Assembly (NCBI GenBank): GCA_030220185.1
Contig: JASPKZ010005709.1
Location: 704,001 to 768,000 of the forward strand
DNA from: Diploptera punctata
Lineage: Eukaryota > Arthropoda > Insecta > Blattodea > Blaberidae
Length of the DNA: 64,000 bases
Direction of reading: 5' to 3'
The notes under the pieces were generated by a model that did not search any database, was not told the DNA's origin, and saw only the letters and a program-made list of their open reading frames with translations. Position numbers and translations under genes: made by a program. The first letter of the stretch is position 1. Every line of letters starts with the position of its first letter. Positions 23,251 to 34,647 of the stretch are shown in pieces.

Positions 23251-23832
23251 CTTACTTACTTACTTACTCACTGGCACTCTCGAACCCGTAGGTTCATGGC
23301 CGCACGGACATAAGCTCTCCATACATCCCAATCCTGAGCTAATGCCTTCCAATCATTCCCTGTATAATCTACTTCCCTCAAATCATAGTTAATGTTATTC
23401 TCCCACCTCATTCTTGATCTACCAACTGGGCGTTATCCCTCTGGCTTTCCTACAAGAAGCTTCCATGCAAGTCTTTCATTCCCCATACGTGCAACATGTC
23501 CTGCCCATCGCAGTCTACGAGACTTAACTGTTCTTATTATATGTGACTTCCTATAAAGACCATGTAGTTCATTGTTATGTAGTCTTCTCCATTCACCTGT
23601 CTGTTTATCTCTCTTTGGTCCAAAAATGTTCCTAAGTACTTTATTCTCAAATACTTGTAATGTTCTTTCCTCTCTTAAAGTAAGAGTCCATGTTTCGCAC
23701 CCATATAATATAACTGGTAGAATAATAGTTTTATACATTTTCAGCTTAACGTTTTTTGAAAGGAGTTGGGACATCAAGAGTCTCTGCAGTGCATAATAGC
23801 ACGCATTTCCAGAATTGAGCCTATGTTTACAA
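23251..23832 (-). pseudogene. LINE family L1, 3' fragment
   Basis: A frame at 23,433-23,777 reads MSQLLSKNVKLKMYKTIILP, YGCETWTLTLREERTLQVFE and RRLRWAGHVARMGNERLAWK. Nearly identical to 3,303-4,030 but 5'-truncated further. Tail (TAAG)n at 23,252-23,265. Confidence 0.85.
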
Positions 23833-24265
23833 GCAAGTAGCTACTGATAATTTTTATAAAATAAAAAACATGCTACAATATCAAATTCCATACTTTAGTT
23901 TGCTTCTCATTTGCGTTTTATTCTTAATTAAAGTTATTTGCCATAAACTGCTTTACTAATTGATTTTACAACTGAAATTATCACATAATTATAATATTGT
24001 TAGGTCATATTGTTATGTTACAGTGCATATTGTTGTAAGTTTTAGGTCACAACTGCATTTTTTGCATATTTCGGTAGTTTTTATGTCATAAAAATCCTAT
24101 CCCTAGTCATTACATAGTTATAACGTCACAATAATCGAAGTTAAAAACGTCAGAAATGAGGTTTCTCAGGAGTGTGACTGGGTATACAATAACAGATCGA
24201 AAACGAATAGAAAATATATGAATTGAACTAAATATATTCAGACTATTAGATAGAATTGCACAATC

Positions 24266-24617
24266 CATCCATCCATAGTCATTCTGCTCGAAGGCAGGTC
24301 CTTCACTGCAATCATACCATTTTCATGCTATGCCTGCAGCTTTACTAGGGAATTGTAGGTGTGGTAGCTTCCCGTTGCTTTACACACCGATGAAGGAAGA
24401 AGATGATGATAATGATGATGTGATAATAATAAGAATGATGATGATGGCCATATGATTTCGGGGAGCGTTTGGGCCTTAAAGTTTTCCTGACATTTGTCTT
24501 ACAGGTGAGGAAAAACCCCGATAAAAATCTCACCCAGAAAAACTGCCCCGACCGGGAATCGAACCCGAGCCCGCTGCGTAACAAGGCAGCACGCTACCTC
24601 GAGACCACAGCGGTGCA
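24266..24617 (-). mobile_element. SINE family S1
   Basis: Minus-strand copy from head (complement of CGAGACCACAGCGGTG, B box complement GGAATCGAACC) to 3' end (complement of CCATCCATAGTCATTCTG). An enlarged GAT/AAT microsatellite sits in the body at 24,390-24,450. Confidence 0.85.
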
Positions 24618-24676
24618 TATACATATATATATATATGTTATAATTAAATTTTTAACATTGAGCAATGCAAGCTTAA

Positions 24677-24820
24677 TATGGTATGATAAGAAAAATAAAT
24701 GCCTGGACGGGATTCGAACCCGGATCTCTGAGTCTATACCTCAGTGTGATATCCACTGAGGTACAGACTCAGAGATCCGGGTTCGAATCTCGTCCAGGCA
24801 TTTATTTTTCTTATCATACC

Positions 24821-24823
<3 letters not shown>
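24677..24823. repeat. Near-perfect palindrome of a tRNA-like sequence
   Basis: Left arm TGGTATGATAAGAAAAATAA... GCCTGGACGGGATTCGAACC... and right arm ...GGGTTCGAATCTCGTCCAGG... TTATTTTTCTTATCATACCA are inverted copies of about 70 bp, meeting at TCAGTGTGATATCCACTGA. Each arm holds a T-arm (GGTTCGAAT), D-arm-like bases and the GGCATTTATTTTTCTTAT end seen in the tRNA-like repeat at 55,945-56,065. Only one or two mismatches. Confidence 0.85.
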
Positions 24824-24873
<50 letters not shown>

Positions 24874-24936
24874 GCGCGCGTGTGTGTGTGTGTGTGTGCG
24901 CGTGTGTGTGTGTGTGTGTGCGTGTGCGTGTGCGTA
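24821..24936. repeat. (AT)n-(GT)n microsatellite
   Basis: (AT)14 runs into (GT)n interrupted by GC steps. The frames through it (24,683-25,046) are artefacts. Confidence 0.9.
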
Positions 24937-24949
24937 TTGGCCATATATG

Positions 24950-25270
24950 GATTTCTTAGGATGGAAAATTCCAAGGAGTAAGTGGGAGGGACTTTAAGCT
25001 GTGGGTCCCGAGTCTGAAGATTTTGAGGCTGGTAAAAGATCCTCAAGCCTGAATAAAGAGGCCTCTAAGCAAAATTTACGACCTTTTCATTATAGTAGTA
25101 CCTTAGTTGTCTACTAGACGTCTCATTGGGTCAGTGTGTTGACCGCATACCATTCATGACATCTTTGGGAAATGACCGTAACTAAATTAACTTGATGTAG
25201 TAACTTCTAATAGAAGAGGCTAAGGCCCAATATTGGACTGTTTACGCCATTGTAGATAGATGCAGCTATG
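24950..25270 (+). mobile_element. SINE family S6, 3' part
   Basis: GGAGGGACTTTAAGCTGTGG, GTCCCGAGTCTGAAGATTTT and AAGAGGCCTCTAAGCAAAAT match the body of the minus-strand copies at 10,605 and 32,008. The tRNA head is lost. The final part (TCATGACATCTTTGGGAAAT...GGCCCAATATTGGACTGTT) also resembles 27,545-27,665. Confidence 0.6.
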
Positions 25271-25558
25271 AATTATGGTTAAAACAGGATTGACAACTTA
25301 AAGGGATATTGAGTCATATCTTCCTGCTACGCTGGCTCAATCGATATGGCGTAGAAATGAATTTCATTGAGGTAGAGAATTAGATCGTCGTTAAGACGCT
25401 AAAGTTTCGTAACATAACCTAAAATTCTGAATGTTGGATGTCAAAAAGTGATTAAAAATGACATGACTTAAATATGTAGATGTAGAAAGCGAATTCCACG
25501 TAACTTTGACGTAACACACGAAAATTAAAGTTTCTTTCATACTTCCAAAAGTGGTATC

Positions 25559-25910
25559 CATTGATCCATAGTAATTCTGCCCGAAGGCAGGTCCTTCACT
25601 GCAATCATAGCATTTTCATGCTAAGCTTGCAGCTTTACTAGGGAATTGTAGCTGTGGTAGCTTCCCGTTGCTTTACACACCGGTGAAGGATGATGATGAT
25701 GATAATAAGGGTGGTGATTATAATGATGATTATGATGATGGCCGGATGATTTTCGGGGACCGTTGGACCCTAAGCTTCCTGAAATTTGTCTTACAGGTGA
25801 GGAAAAACCCCGACATAAACCTCACCCAGGAGCGTGTCCCGACCGGGAATCAAACCCGGGCCCGCTGCGTGACAAGGCAGCACGCTACCTCGAGACCACA
25901 GCGGTGGACA
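25559..25910 (-). mobile_element. SINE family S1
   Basis: Complete minus-strand copy: 3' end TCCATAGTAATTCTGCCCGA to head GACCACAGCGGTGGAC, B box complement GGAATCAAACC. Confidence 0.85.
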
Positions 25911-26029
25911 ATAATCACCGGAGCTACGATTTTGTGGACCTAAAAATCACCGAAATAAAAAAAATGCAGTTATGACTTAAAATTTACAAAAAAAATACTC
26001 AGTTTAACACAAAAAAGACCTAATATTAT

Positions 26030-26342
26030 AATCCATCCATAGTAATTCTGCCCGAAGGCAGGTCCTTCACTGCAATCATAGCATTTCCATGTTATGCTTG
26101 CAGCTTTACTAGGGAATTGTAGATGTGGTAGCTTCCCGTTGCTTTCCACATCGGTGACGGATGATGATGGCCATATGATTTCGGGGACCGTTTGGGCCTT
26201 AAAGTTTTCCTGACATTTGTCTTACAGGTGAGGAAAAACCCCGATAAAAACCTCACCCCGAAAAACTGCCCCGACCGGGGATCGAACCCGGGCCCGCTGC
26301 GTGACAAGGCAGCACGCTACCTCGAGACCACAGCGGTGGACC
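26030..26342 (-). mobile_element. SINE family S1
   Basis: Complete minus-strand copy about 120 bp from the previous one, of the AGTTTTCCTGACATTTGTCT subtype with GAAAAACTGCCCCGACCGGG. It belongs with the 24,266 and 31,011 copies and is a different subtype from 25,559 and 56,119. Confidence 0.85.
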
Positions 26343-26989
26343 AAAGTGGTATATGGACTATTAAAATATTTTAACTGCGTATATCACAAAATATTGTAAA
26401 ATATGAACAAACTCTTACGTATCAAAAAATTGTTACATATTTTAATTAAAATTCTTACAGCACTCAGAAGTCTTAGTTGTAGCGTCAGTTACCTTTATTT
26501 TATAAACATAGCGACTAAAGTTAAAACTCAAAACGTATTTTGTAACTCATCCTATATATTCTTATTTATTTATGACAAAGGAAAAATGTATGATAAAAAT
26601 TTATATATGGACCTACTTAATCAAACATTTGCGGTTTTTCCATGATGTTGACATATATTCTTTATTTACAATTTTATTACGAGCAGAATTTATGCTCCAT
26701 GCTGACTCACCTGTAAATTCTCGTGTTATTTTCATCATATCCTGGATGGCTAATGTAGAATATTTTTCACTAAACTGTTTGAAAACATTCAAAATAATTC
26801 TCTCCTATTTTCAAAGACTTTTTTCCGATATTTTATCAATTCTACAGAAGCGGCCATCTTGAAACATTTAAATAACAACGTATTCTGCATTGCGCAAGCG
26901 TAAGAAAAAAACAATTCTTAATTTATTAAAATTGTAATTAGGATATGTATCTTAAGGTTCTCCCATATAACTTTATATAGATGTTAGAT

Positions 26990-27325
26990 ATTCTTAATAT
27001 ATATTTTTCGCGATACTGCGTTTTGTCCTACTTACAGCAATGGCGACCATGATTGAAAATTCAACTTCCTACATTTCGCGGTCGCCAAACTAAATAACTA
27101 TACTGTAATAGAAACAATCACTGCATTTTAAATGAACTATACTTTATTTGAAACAATATAAAATAATAAATACGTACTTGCCGCCATTTTGTCACTGAAT
27201 TGGTATCACGGTCTCCTGTAGTTTCAACTAATAAACATCGGCCACACTGTTAACGTTAGTCAGTTGTTTATAATGAACACAAATATTTCCAACGAAGATA
27301 TTATTTTATCATTATTTATTATTTT
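26990..27325. repeat. Left arm of a ~330-bp inverted repeat
   Basis: CTTACAGCAATGGCGACCAT, TTCCTACATTTCGCGG and ACTTGCCGCCATTTTGTCAC recur in reverse complement at 28,605-29,395. Arms about 80% alike by eye. Confidence 0.7.
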
Positions 27326-27329
27326 GAAG

Positions 27330-27545
27330 TCCACCGCTGTGGTCTCGAGGTAGCGTGCTGCCTTGTCACGCGGCGGGCCCGGTTCGATCACCAGTCGGAG
27401 CAGTTTTTATGGGTGAGGTTTTTTCTGAGTTTTTCCTCACCTGTAAGGCAAATGTCAGGAAACCTTTAAGGCCCAAACGGTCCCCGAAATCACATGGCCA
27501 TCATCATCATCCTTATCATTATCATCATCATCATTCTTCATCGGT
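27330..27545 (+). mobile_element. SINE family S1, 3'-truncated
   Basis: Full head (CCACCGCTGTGGTCTCGAGG, GGTTCGATCACC) and body up to CTTCATCGGTTTGAT, where it breaks into other sequence. Confidence 0.8.
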
Positions 27546-27669
27546 TTGATCGCATGACACTCATGACATCTTAAGGAAAACAAGCTAAACTATATTAAAT
27601 TGGTCTAGTAACTCCTGACAAAAACAAGCTAAAGCCCAACATTGGGCTGTTACGCTATTATGAATACAT

Positions 27670-28192
27670 AGATAACTAACTCACTGGCACTATCGAACCC
27701 TTAGGTTCATGGCCGCGCGGACATAAGCTCTCTATACATCCCTACCCTAAAATTGTCCAACCATTCCCTGTTTAATCTACTTCCCTCAAATCATAGTTAA
27801 TGTTATTTTCCCACCTCATTCTTGGTCTACCAACTGGGCGTTTTCCCTCTGGTTTTCTGCAAGAAACTTCCATGTACGTCTTTCATTCCCCACACGCGCA
27901 ACATGTTCTGCCCATCGCAGTCTACGAGACTTGACTGTTCTTATTATATCTGGCTTCCTATAAAGGCCATGTAGTTCACTGTTATGTAAGTCTTCTCCAT
28001 TCACCTGTCTGTTCATCTCTCTTTGGTCCAAAATAATTCCGAAATTTGTTCTCAAATACTCGTAATCTCCTTTCCTCCCTTAAAGTAAGAGTCCATGTTT
28101 CGCATGCATATAATATAACTGGTAGAATAATAATTTTATATATTTTCAGTTTAACGTTTTTTGAAATGAGCTGGGACGACAAGAGTCTGTAG
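27670..28192 (-). pseudogene. LINE family L1, 3' fragment with frameshifts
   Basis: Two overlapping frames carry MSSQLISKNVKLKIYKIIIL, YACETWTLTLREERRLRVFE and RRLRWAEHVARVGNERRTWK. Minus strand, ending ACTCACTGGCAC complement. Confidence 0.85.
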
Positions 28193-28604
28193 ATAGAATC
28201 TATAATTCTAGAGAGGGCTAAATGTTATTGCAGTTCTGAAAATATGTATTTTTTCAACTTTTGAAGTTTCAGGATTTCTAAACATTTCTTATTATTTTAA
28301 GAAATACCCTAGCTGTTATTAATTAATTTTGCAGTGTCTACACCGCTCACATTTTGTATAAAAATAACAAAAGTACTAGGAATAAACATATGTTTTTGAT
28401 AATTTACTCAAAAACTAAATAAAAAATTATTACTTAAAAAATGTAACTCATTGGTAAGCATAATAGTGTATTAAAATGCGGGGTTCGGATGTGGTTTTTA
28501 CAGAAGGGAGGACGAGATTCTGTAAAACACATTATAAACGTGCGTTGTACATTATGTTTTGCGCGATGGTGTTTTCAGAATAATAAATAATAGTAAAATA
28601 ATAC

Positions 28605-29395
28605 CATCTTTGTTAGAAATATTTGCGTTCATTGTAAACAACTGACTAACGTTAACAGTTTGACCAAGATATCAGGGGTTGCCGCACACTTGGCACCTTT
28701 AAGTCACGCTTATACAGTTACCTGTTGTCTAATAATTAATTTTTCTCTATTTATTTAATTTTATACTATGTCATTAATATTTTCCTCGTTTTTTATATAT
28801 CTTGTACATATTATATATTTAATTCGTTAAATTTAGAGTAAATCAAAATACATTATAAATATTAATTGTATTGTATTCATAACTTGTAATCGTTTATATA
28901 TATATATATATATATATATTGTAATTTAGATTTAAGACTTTTCTTTTGTATTTTTTTAAACCTGGTTGAGTGGTAGACAAGGCCTTAAGGCCTTAACTCT
29001 GCCAGGTAAAATAAAGCTATTATTATTATTAATATTTATACGGTAAGCGCTGAAAATAATTTAGTTGAGACTACAGGAGGCCGTGACGCCAATCAGTGAT
29101 AAAATGGCGGCAAGTACGAATATATTGTTTCAAATAAAATTCAGTTCATTTAAAATGTAGTGATTTGTTTCGTATAATGTGTAGGTATTAACACTACCTT
29201 TAGGATATATTTTCGTGTATACATTGTACGCAATATACATAAAGAGCAATGGTTTTACTTCCCGCCCTAGGTAGATAATTTGTAATATTATAGTACAGTT
29301 ATTTAGTTATTTATAGGTTAGCAACCCCGAAATGTAGGAAATTGAACTTTCAATCATGATTGATATTGCTGTAAGTACGACAGAACGCACTATCG
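28605..29395. repeat. Right arm of inverted repeat, split by a LINE L2 3' end
   Basis: 28,605-28,675 and 29,040-29,395 are the reverse complement of 26,990-27,325 (AACTGACTAACGTTAACAGT; AAAATGGCGGCAAGTACG; CCGAAATGTAGGAAATTGAA). The interruption is the LINE 3' end below. The outer part also has about 110 bp absent from the left arm. Confidence 0.7.
28672..29038 (+). mobile_element. LINE family L2, 3' end only
   Basis: Starts inside the last codons (complement of the other copies: GATATCAGGGGTTGCCGCAC), runs through an (AT)n, and ends GGTTGAGTGGTAGACAAGGC ... ATAAAGCTATTATTATTA. One of two plus-strand copies of this family. Confidence 0.85.
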
Positions 29396-29580
29396 TGCAT
29401 AAAAGTGCAGTTTTCAGAGTAAATTCAAAATATTACCTAGGTCTATAAGATTTTACCTACCTCAGGCCATGCAGACTTAATCATATATCAAGTGAAGGAA
29501 AGAAAGAACCAAGTGCAGATTTGCCACCTCTGAGATTTAATCTCCTTCTAAATATATATATATATATATATATATATAAA

Positions 29581-30055
29581 GAAAAATGAATGCTTGAGTC
29601 AGGATTTGAGTCCCGCGCCGTAGCCGAGCGGTTAAGGTAGGAAGCCTTGGCGCAGAGCTACGGGACTTGCGCTGGTTCGAGTCTCCATGGGGGAAGAAAT
29701 TTTCTCATAGTATTTCGGCCAGTATGGGACCGGTGCCCACCCAGCATCGTGAGGCAATTGGGTAGCTACAATAAGTAGCGGCTCCAGGTTGAGGAACCAG
29801 CTATAACGACTGGGGGACTCGACATGCGAACCACATGTCACCCCTACACTGGCTGTTGATCATCTACCTCTGTGATTGACACATGTGGATGTGAAGGGCC
29901 AGCAGCCGGCTGGTAAAAGGGCAACCGCTGAAAAGTGGAAAGACCCTCAATCGGATCGGAGTCAGGATTTGAACCCCAGTCTCTAAACTCTGTACGTTTA
30001 GCGCTCTAACGACCTGAGCTACGCAAGTATTCCAATTCAAACATACATTTTTTTC
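29581..30055 (-). mobile_element. tRNA-like repeat S7, split by SINE S4
   Basis: Minus strand halves 29,973-30,055 and 29,581-29,609 read CTTGCGTAGCTCAGGTCGTT, AGAGCGCTAAACGTACAGAG, TTTAGAGACTGGGGTTCAAA, TCC. There is a good D arm, an anticodon stem CTAAAC/GTTTAG with 7-nt loop, and a T arm. Related to 55,945-56,065. Confidence 0.65.
29610..29958 (+). mobile_element. SINE family S4 with 14-bp target duplication
   Basis: Head GCCGTAGCCGAGCGGTTAAG (A box) and GCTGGTTCGAGTCTCC (B box). The body ends AAAGTGGAAAGACCCTCAAT. GAGTCAGGATTTGA occurs at 29,596-29,609 and 29,959-29,972. Removing it rejoins a second tRNA-like repeat on the minus strand (29,581-30,055). Confidence 0.85.
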
Positions 30056-30129
30056 TTATATATGTAATATTCTCAATTCACACAAGAGGTAGCGGTAATT
30101 CGTTCCGACTGACATCTAGTGGCTAACAT

Positions 30130-30132
<3 letters not shown>

Positions 30133-30162
<30 letters not shown>
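30133..30162. repeat. (AT)n microsatellite
   Basis: Pure AT dinucleotide run of about 30 bp. Confidence 0.9.
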
Positions 30163-30165
<3 letters not shown>

Positions 30166-30314
30166 ATTGAGTAAAATTGGAAAGCAAGCTCTAAAAAACA
30201 ATTGTAATACATTACATAACTGTGTGAGATATTCCATTTAAATACAAACATTGTTATTGTGTAAAATTTGCTATGTTCTTAACTGTTTCTTTCCATTCAC
30301 ACTTTAAGTATTTT

Positions 30315-30490
30315 TTTGCGCAATACCACCAGGGTGTCCTACGACATTTCTGGCATTCTCTGCTGGTATTGCGGAATTGTAACCTACTTCTGAAGTCGGG
30401 GCGCCTGGAAGGCGAGCTTCGTTACCCCGATGATATGATTGGTGATAAATAATAACTTAGCACCAGAAGAGTTCTTAAACCTAAAATGAA
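30315..30490 (+). repeat. Dispersed repeat R-B (GGCGCCTGGAAGGCGAG family)
   Basis: TCTGGCATTCTCTGCTGGTA, TCTGAAGTCGGGGCGCCTGG and GTTACCCCGATGATATGATT recur at 37,470-37,635, 52,885-53,045 and, inverted and split by a SINE, at about 1,010-1,480. Confidence 0.65.
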
Positions 30491-30950
30491 CCTAAATTAC
30501 ACACCATGGGCCACCACATTTTTATGGAAAAATTCTTGTGGTCTGATCGAGAATCGAAACTCTTGACCACAAAATCAGGGGCTGGTCAGTCCTTCAAGTT
30601 TAAAAACCAATGTTTCAAGTATAGGTCTATTAAAAAAAACTAGAATAAAAGGCAAATAAATACATACACATCTAATAAGTACTAGACAAAAAAAAATCGT
30701 CTCTGAATAAAACACAAAATAAAACAAAACTAGAGTAGCCACATTTGTTTTCTGAATTTAAAACATAAATAATTTACCTGGTTACCCGACGTTACCCAGA
30801 TATTTAGGCCTATTTATCCGTATATTCTTGAGATCAGTTACCCCGAACATAAAATGTATGGATTCGACACTAATCTAGCTCATTTTTGGCATTTATTTGT
30901 TACCCCTTTTCAACCCCCTGCCGACTGATGTTCAACGTGGAATTAAGTGG

Positions 30951-31009
<59 letters not shown>

Positions 31010-31010
31010 C
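30951..31010. repeat. (TTA)n microsatellite
   Basis: About 19 uninterrupted TTA units directly before a SINE S1 head. Confidence 0.92.
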
Positions 31011-31327
31011 GTCCACCGCTGTGGTCTCGAGGTAGCGCGGTGCCTTGTCACGAAGCGGCCCGGATTCGATCCCCGATCGGGGCAGTTTTTCTGGGTGTGG
31101 TTTTTATCGGGGTTTTTCCTCACCTGTAAGACAAATCCCAGGAAAACTTTAAGGCCCAAACAGTCCTCAAAATCATATGATCATCCTTATCATTATCATT
31201 CATCGGCGTGTAAAGCAACGGGAAGCTACCACACCTACAATTCCCTAGTAAAGCTGCAAGCATAGCATGAAAATGTTTGTAGTGAAGGACCTGCCTTCGG
31301 GCAGAATTAATATGGATGGATGGATTA
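31011..31327 (+). mobile_element. SINE family S1
   Basis: Head GTCCACCGCTGTGGTCTCGA with diverged B box GGATTCGATCCC; body and 3' end GGCAGAATTAATATGGATGG. A full copy of the GCAGTTTTTCTGGGTG subtype. Confidence 0.85.
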
Positions 31328-31329
31328 TT

Positions 31330-31980
31330 ATTATCCGAGATATATGAACCTTATTTCATCTAAGATATATTAGGATTATAGTTTGTGTTAAAGTTGTGAT
31401 ACATTATATATTTTTCTTATCTAAAACTAATTTTTTTATTAACCTTAATTATGAAGACATTAAAAAATTTGTAGTCATTTTCTATCAAAAGCACTTCCGT
31501 AATGGGCGATTCATCGAAACAGGAGGTGTTATTTAGAATACATGTGATTTAGAACCTTTCATTCCAGAACAAAAGGCAATCAAAGATAATATGTTTAACA
31601 GTTTGCATTCTCTACGATGTTGAATCTCTGGAGATATTGGCCAAATTTTCCGTGACCAGTGAGTAATTATGTTAGCATGAAATTTGGAACGTCTTTCCAT
31701 TTTGTTCTGTCATAAATACTCCGAAATAACAGCTGTACCTGTAGGACTATTTAGCCACATGTTGCTCCATCACGTGTTTCATTACTTGCGATTTCAGGAA
31801 ATGTATAGGGACTGTCACTATTCATCTCAGCGACCACGGAAACTATATATTTGGCACTAGTATCGATCACTACCCTTCCGAGCTAAGTTATAGTTGTAAT
31901 GTAAACAAACCAGATGTATGGACTGCGTTTACATTGGTCCAATAACTGTTTACCTTTAAGTGTGTAAGGAAATGTAGTTC
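31330..31980. other. No recognisable feature
   Basis: Intronic sequence; nothing assignable except that 31,880-31,980 resembles 12,270-12,400 (GTAAACAAACCAGATGTATG / CTTTAAGTGTGTAAGGAAATGTAGTT), a weak dispersed repeat. Confidence 0.35.
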
Positions 31981-32007
31981 GCTTTCTAATAAATCTTCCT
32001 GTATCTT

Positions 32008-32402
32008 GTAAGCCCATGTTTCCCTTAACAGAGATATAGGTGCTCTCCCCCTACAGGGAAGAATTTGAACCATACTAATTTAGTTCCACTTGTTTTCGTG
32101 TAGATCTAATTTGAGTGGTCCGTGGCCAGCGTTCCGCCTCATACTGACATCTAGGAAACCAAAGTACTACTAGGACGGGAAAATTCGGTAAATTTTGCTT
32201 AGAGGACTTTTCATTCAGGGCTAATGATCTTTTACGAGCCTGAAAATCTTCAGACTCGGGACCCACGGCTTAAAGTCCCTCCCCGGAGGACTTGCTCCGT
32301 GGATTTTTCCATCCTAAAAAAATCATCGACCCCGGCCGGGTTTGAACCCGTGACCCTCGGGACCAGAGGCAAGGAGCATAACCACTAGTCCACCGCGGCC
32401 GA
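32008..32402 (-). mobile_element. SINE family S6, copy 2
   Basis: About 90% identical to 10,605-10,983 along its whole length, including the non-SINE flank CCCTACAGGGAAGAATTTGA. The shared unit is therefore longer than the SINE. Head on the right: complement of CGGCCGCGGTGGACTAGTGG. Confidence 0.75.
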
Positions 32403-32427
32403 TTTTATAATAAATAAATAAATATTA

Positions 32428-32722
32428 TTAACTCATGTCCAACTCAGGGTCGGATCGAGGAATGAGATGAGATGAACCCCTGCATAGAGGTCTGTGAATG
32501 ACAAGGGTGCCGGTTTCATGCACCATCACAGGGGCAGATGAACGAAATGAAATTAAATTGATGAGATGAGTATGGAAAAAGTGGTGAAAAGAAATGGTGG
32601 CAGGGGAAAAGGGAGAAACCCCGATAAAAACCTGCCCAAGCTCCGTTTTATCCACCACGAAACCCACATGGAGTGACCGAGACTCGATCTCCGGACCCCA
32701 GCGGTGAGAGGTGAGCGCCACT
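32428..32722 (-). mobile_element. SINE family S5, head incomplete
   Basis: The minus strand reads CTCTCACCGCTGGGGTCCGG, AGATCGAGTCTCGGTCACTC (B box), GTTTCGTGGTGGATAAAACG and GAGTTGGACATGAGTT. Matches the complete copy at 34,013-34,330 but lacks the first ~25 bp with the A box. Confidence 0.75.
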
Positions 32723-32724
32723 TT

Positions 32725-34010
32725 CTAATACTCGAAATAAATGAGACAAAAACAATAAAAATATGTTATTTAGCACATTTCTATGTAAGTTACATGAGAG
32801 GATTTTAAAATATATTCTTACAATTTTAATAGATTAAATAAACATTTCATTGTTTAATTGTTACTAATTTCAATTGTTTTAAATGGCTGTTTCTTCTATA
32901 CATTTTTGAAACATCAAGAAGGAAAACCTCTGAAAAGCGGAGAGAAACAAAATATTTTGAATATTTTCAAACAGTTTAGTGAAAAATATGGCCGGGTGGG
33001 ACATGACAAGCTTTTTATCTACCCACTTTAAGAGTAACTAATTGCAAGAAATATTAATAAAACACTATATTAATCTTATTTACCTAAGGGCTGTAATTAT
33101 CACTTCATTATTTTACTCGTAAATATGAAAATAAAGTGGAACTATTTCCTGTCATGACCACAAAGGTTACAACAGTTCTTACTTCTAACCTGCGATAAAC
33201 TACGGATTATCAAAATTTTAACCAGCGATACACCACCGATGACCAGCGATACACCACAAATGAGCACAATGTGTACATTTAATCATGGGATTCATATCTG
33301 TGTACCATATCTATGGTTTCAACAAATTAGGTCCGGATTTATCTTTTACTTATTTAACCGCGTAAAATAATAAAAAGGACATTCCCTGGAATTCATCTAG
33401 GTTAGAGTAATTGATTTATGTTACAGTAATTGATTTAGGTTCCTTGCATTTTAAATGTGATTTGATATGTAAAATAAATTACCTCTTCATATCAGTTATT
33501 CTATGAAAAATTCAACATGTCTGACGGTTACAACATAAAATCACATTTCCACTAGTTCATTTCGTGATACGTTTACGTATTTTGACGATGGTTATATTTC
33601 ACAGATAAATTGTATTATTAACACTTTATAATACTTTAAATTACATCAAAAATGGCATAAGTAGCGTAAGTAAAAAAGCTTGTCTTGTACAACCCCACCA
33701 AAAATATCCCACATTATCGATTGTGGATGTGGTGAAAATAACAGCAGAATTTACAGGCGAGTCAGCATATTTTACTAGTAAAACTAATGAAATTGTAAAT
33801 AAAGGATATCTATCGATATGATTGGATAATGGTAAACCTCTGATTAGGTAGGCCCATATATAAATGTTTGCCGTAAATAAATAAGAAATCGAAGTTACTA
33901 ATTATTGGTACCATCTTACATTGTATTCAGTCTTATTTCCGTAAAATACGATGAAGATAAGAAAAATGTTTATCATTGACAATTCACTAATATGGCGGAA
34001 TAATACCTTA
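32725..34010. other. Intronic sequence with weak dispersed repeats
   Basis: 32,930-33,000 is an inverted match to about 26,760-26,870 (TCAAACAGTTTAGTGAAAAATAT). 33,000-33,060 and 33,660-33,720 are weakly inverted to each other around AAAAAGCTTGTC. The doubled phrase ACCAGCGATACACCAC at 33,221-33,256 is a short tandem. No gene. Confidence 0.4.
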
Positions 34011-34012
34011 TG

Positions 34013-34330
34013 GGCGACTCCGTGGTGCAAGCGGTTAGACGCTCGCCTCTCACCGCTGAGGGCTCAGAGATCGAGTCTCGGTCATTCCAAGTAGGTTTCG
34101 TGGTGGACGAAATGGAGCTTCGGTAGGTTTTTCTCAGGGTTTTCCCCTGCCACAATTTCATTCCACCATTTATACATAGGCTCACCCACCCATTTCATTT
34201 CTTTCGTCAGCCCCCTTGATGGTGCATCATGCGTGGTCGGCCGGCACCCTTGTCATTCACATGTCTCTATATAGGGAGCTCATCTCATCTCATCCCTCGA
34301 CTCGACTCTGAGTTGGACACGAGTAGAGGA
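34013..34330 (+). mobile_element. SINE family S5, full-length
   Basis: GGGCGACTCCGTGGTGCAAG, GCGGTTAGACGCTCGCC (A box, leucine/serine-tRNA-like), AGATCGAGTCTCGGTC (B box), the GTTTCGTGGTGGA body and the ATCTCATCCC..GAGTTGGACA end. Confidence 0.8.
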
Positions 34331-34647
34331 TATTTATTTATTGAATAGCTTATGCAAGTCTGTTTACAATACTATTGGAACTTAGCTAGGACACAGAATA
34401 GCAATTATTTTTACATGTCATTTACCCCTCATACACCGTCCCTAGAGGTACTGGTACCCTCTTACCCCCACAGGACATTTGCCAGATTGTAAGTCATACG
34501 TGTACTAAGTTAGTTTGAAATTGCTCCATGTATTCGAGGGTTATGCCAGAATATGCTATACTTATACAGTAAGTGTAAAAAGTGAACGTACGGTTAAATA
34601 TTTTCTGATGAAAGCCCGAAATATTGCCAATCGGTAAACATCTTATT

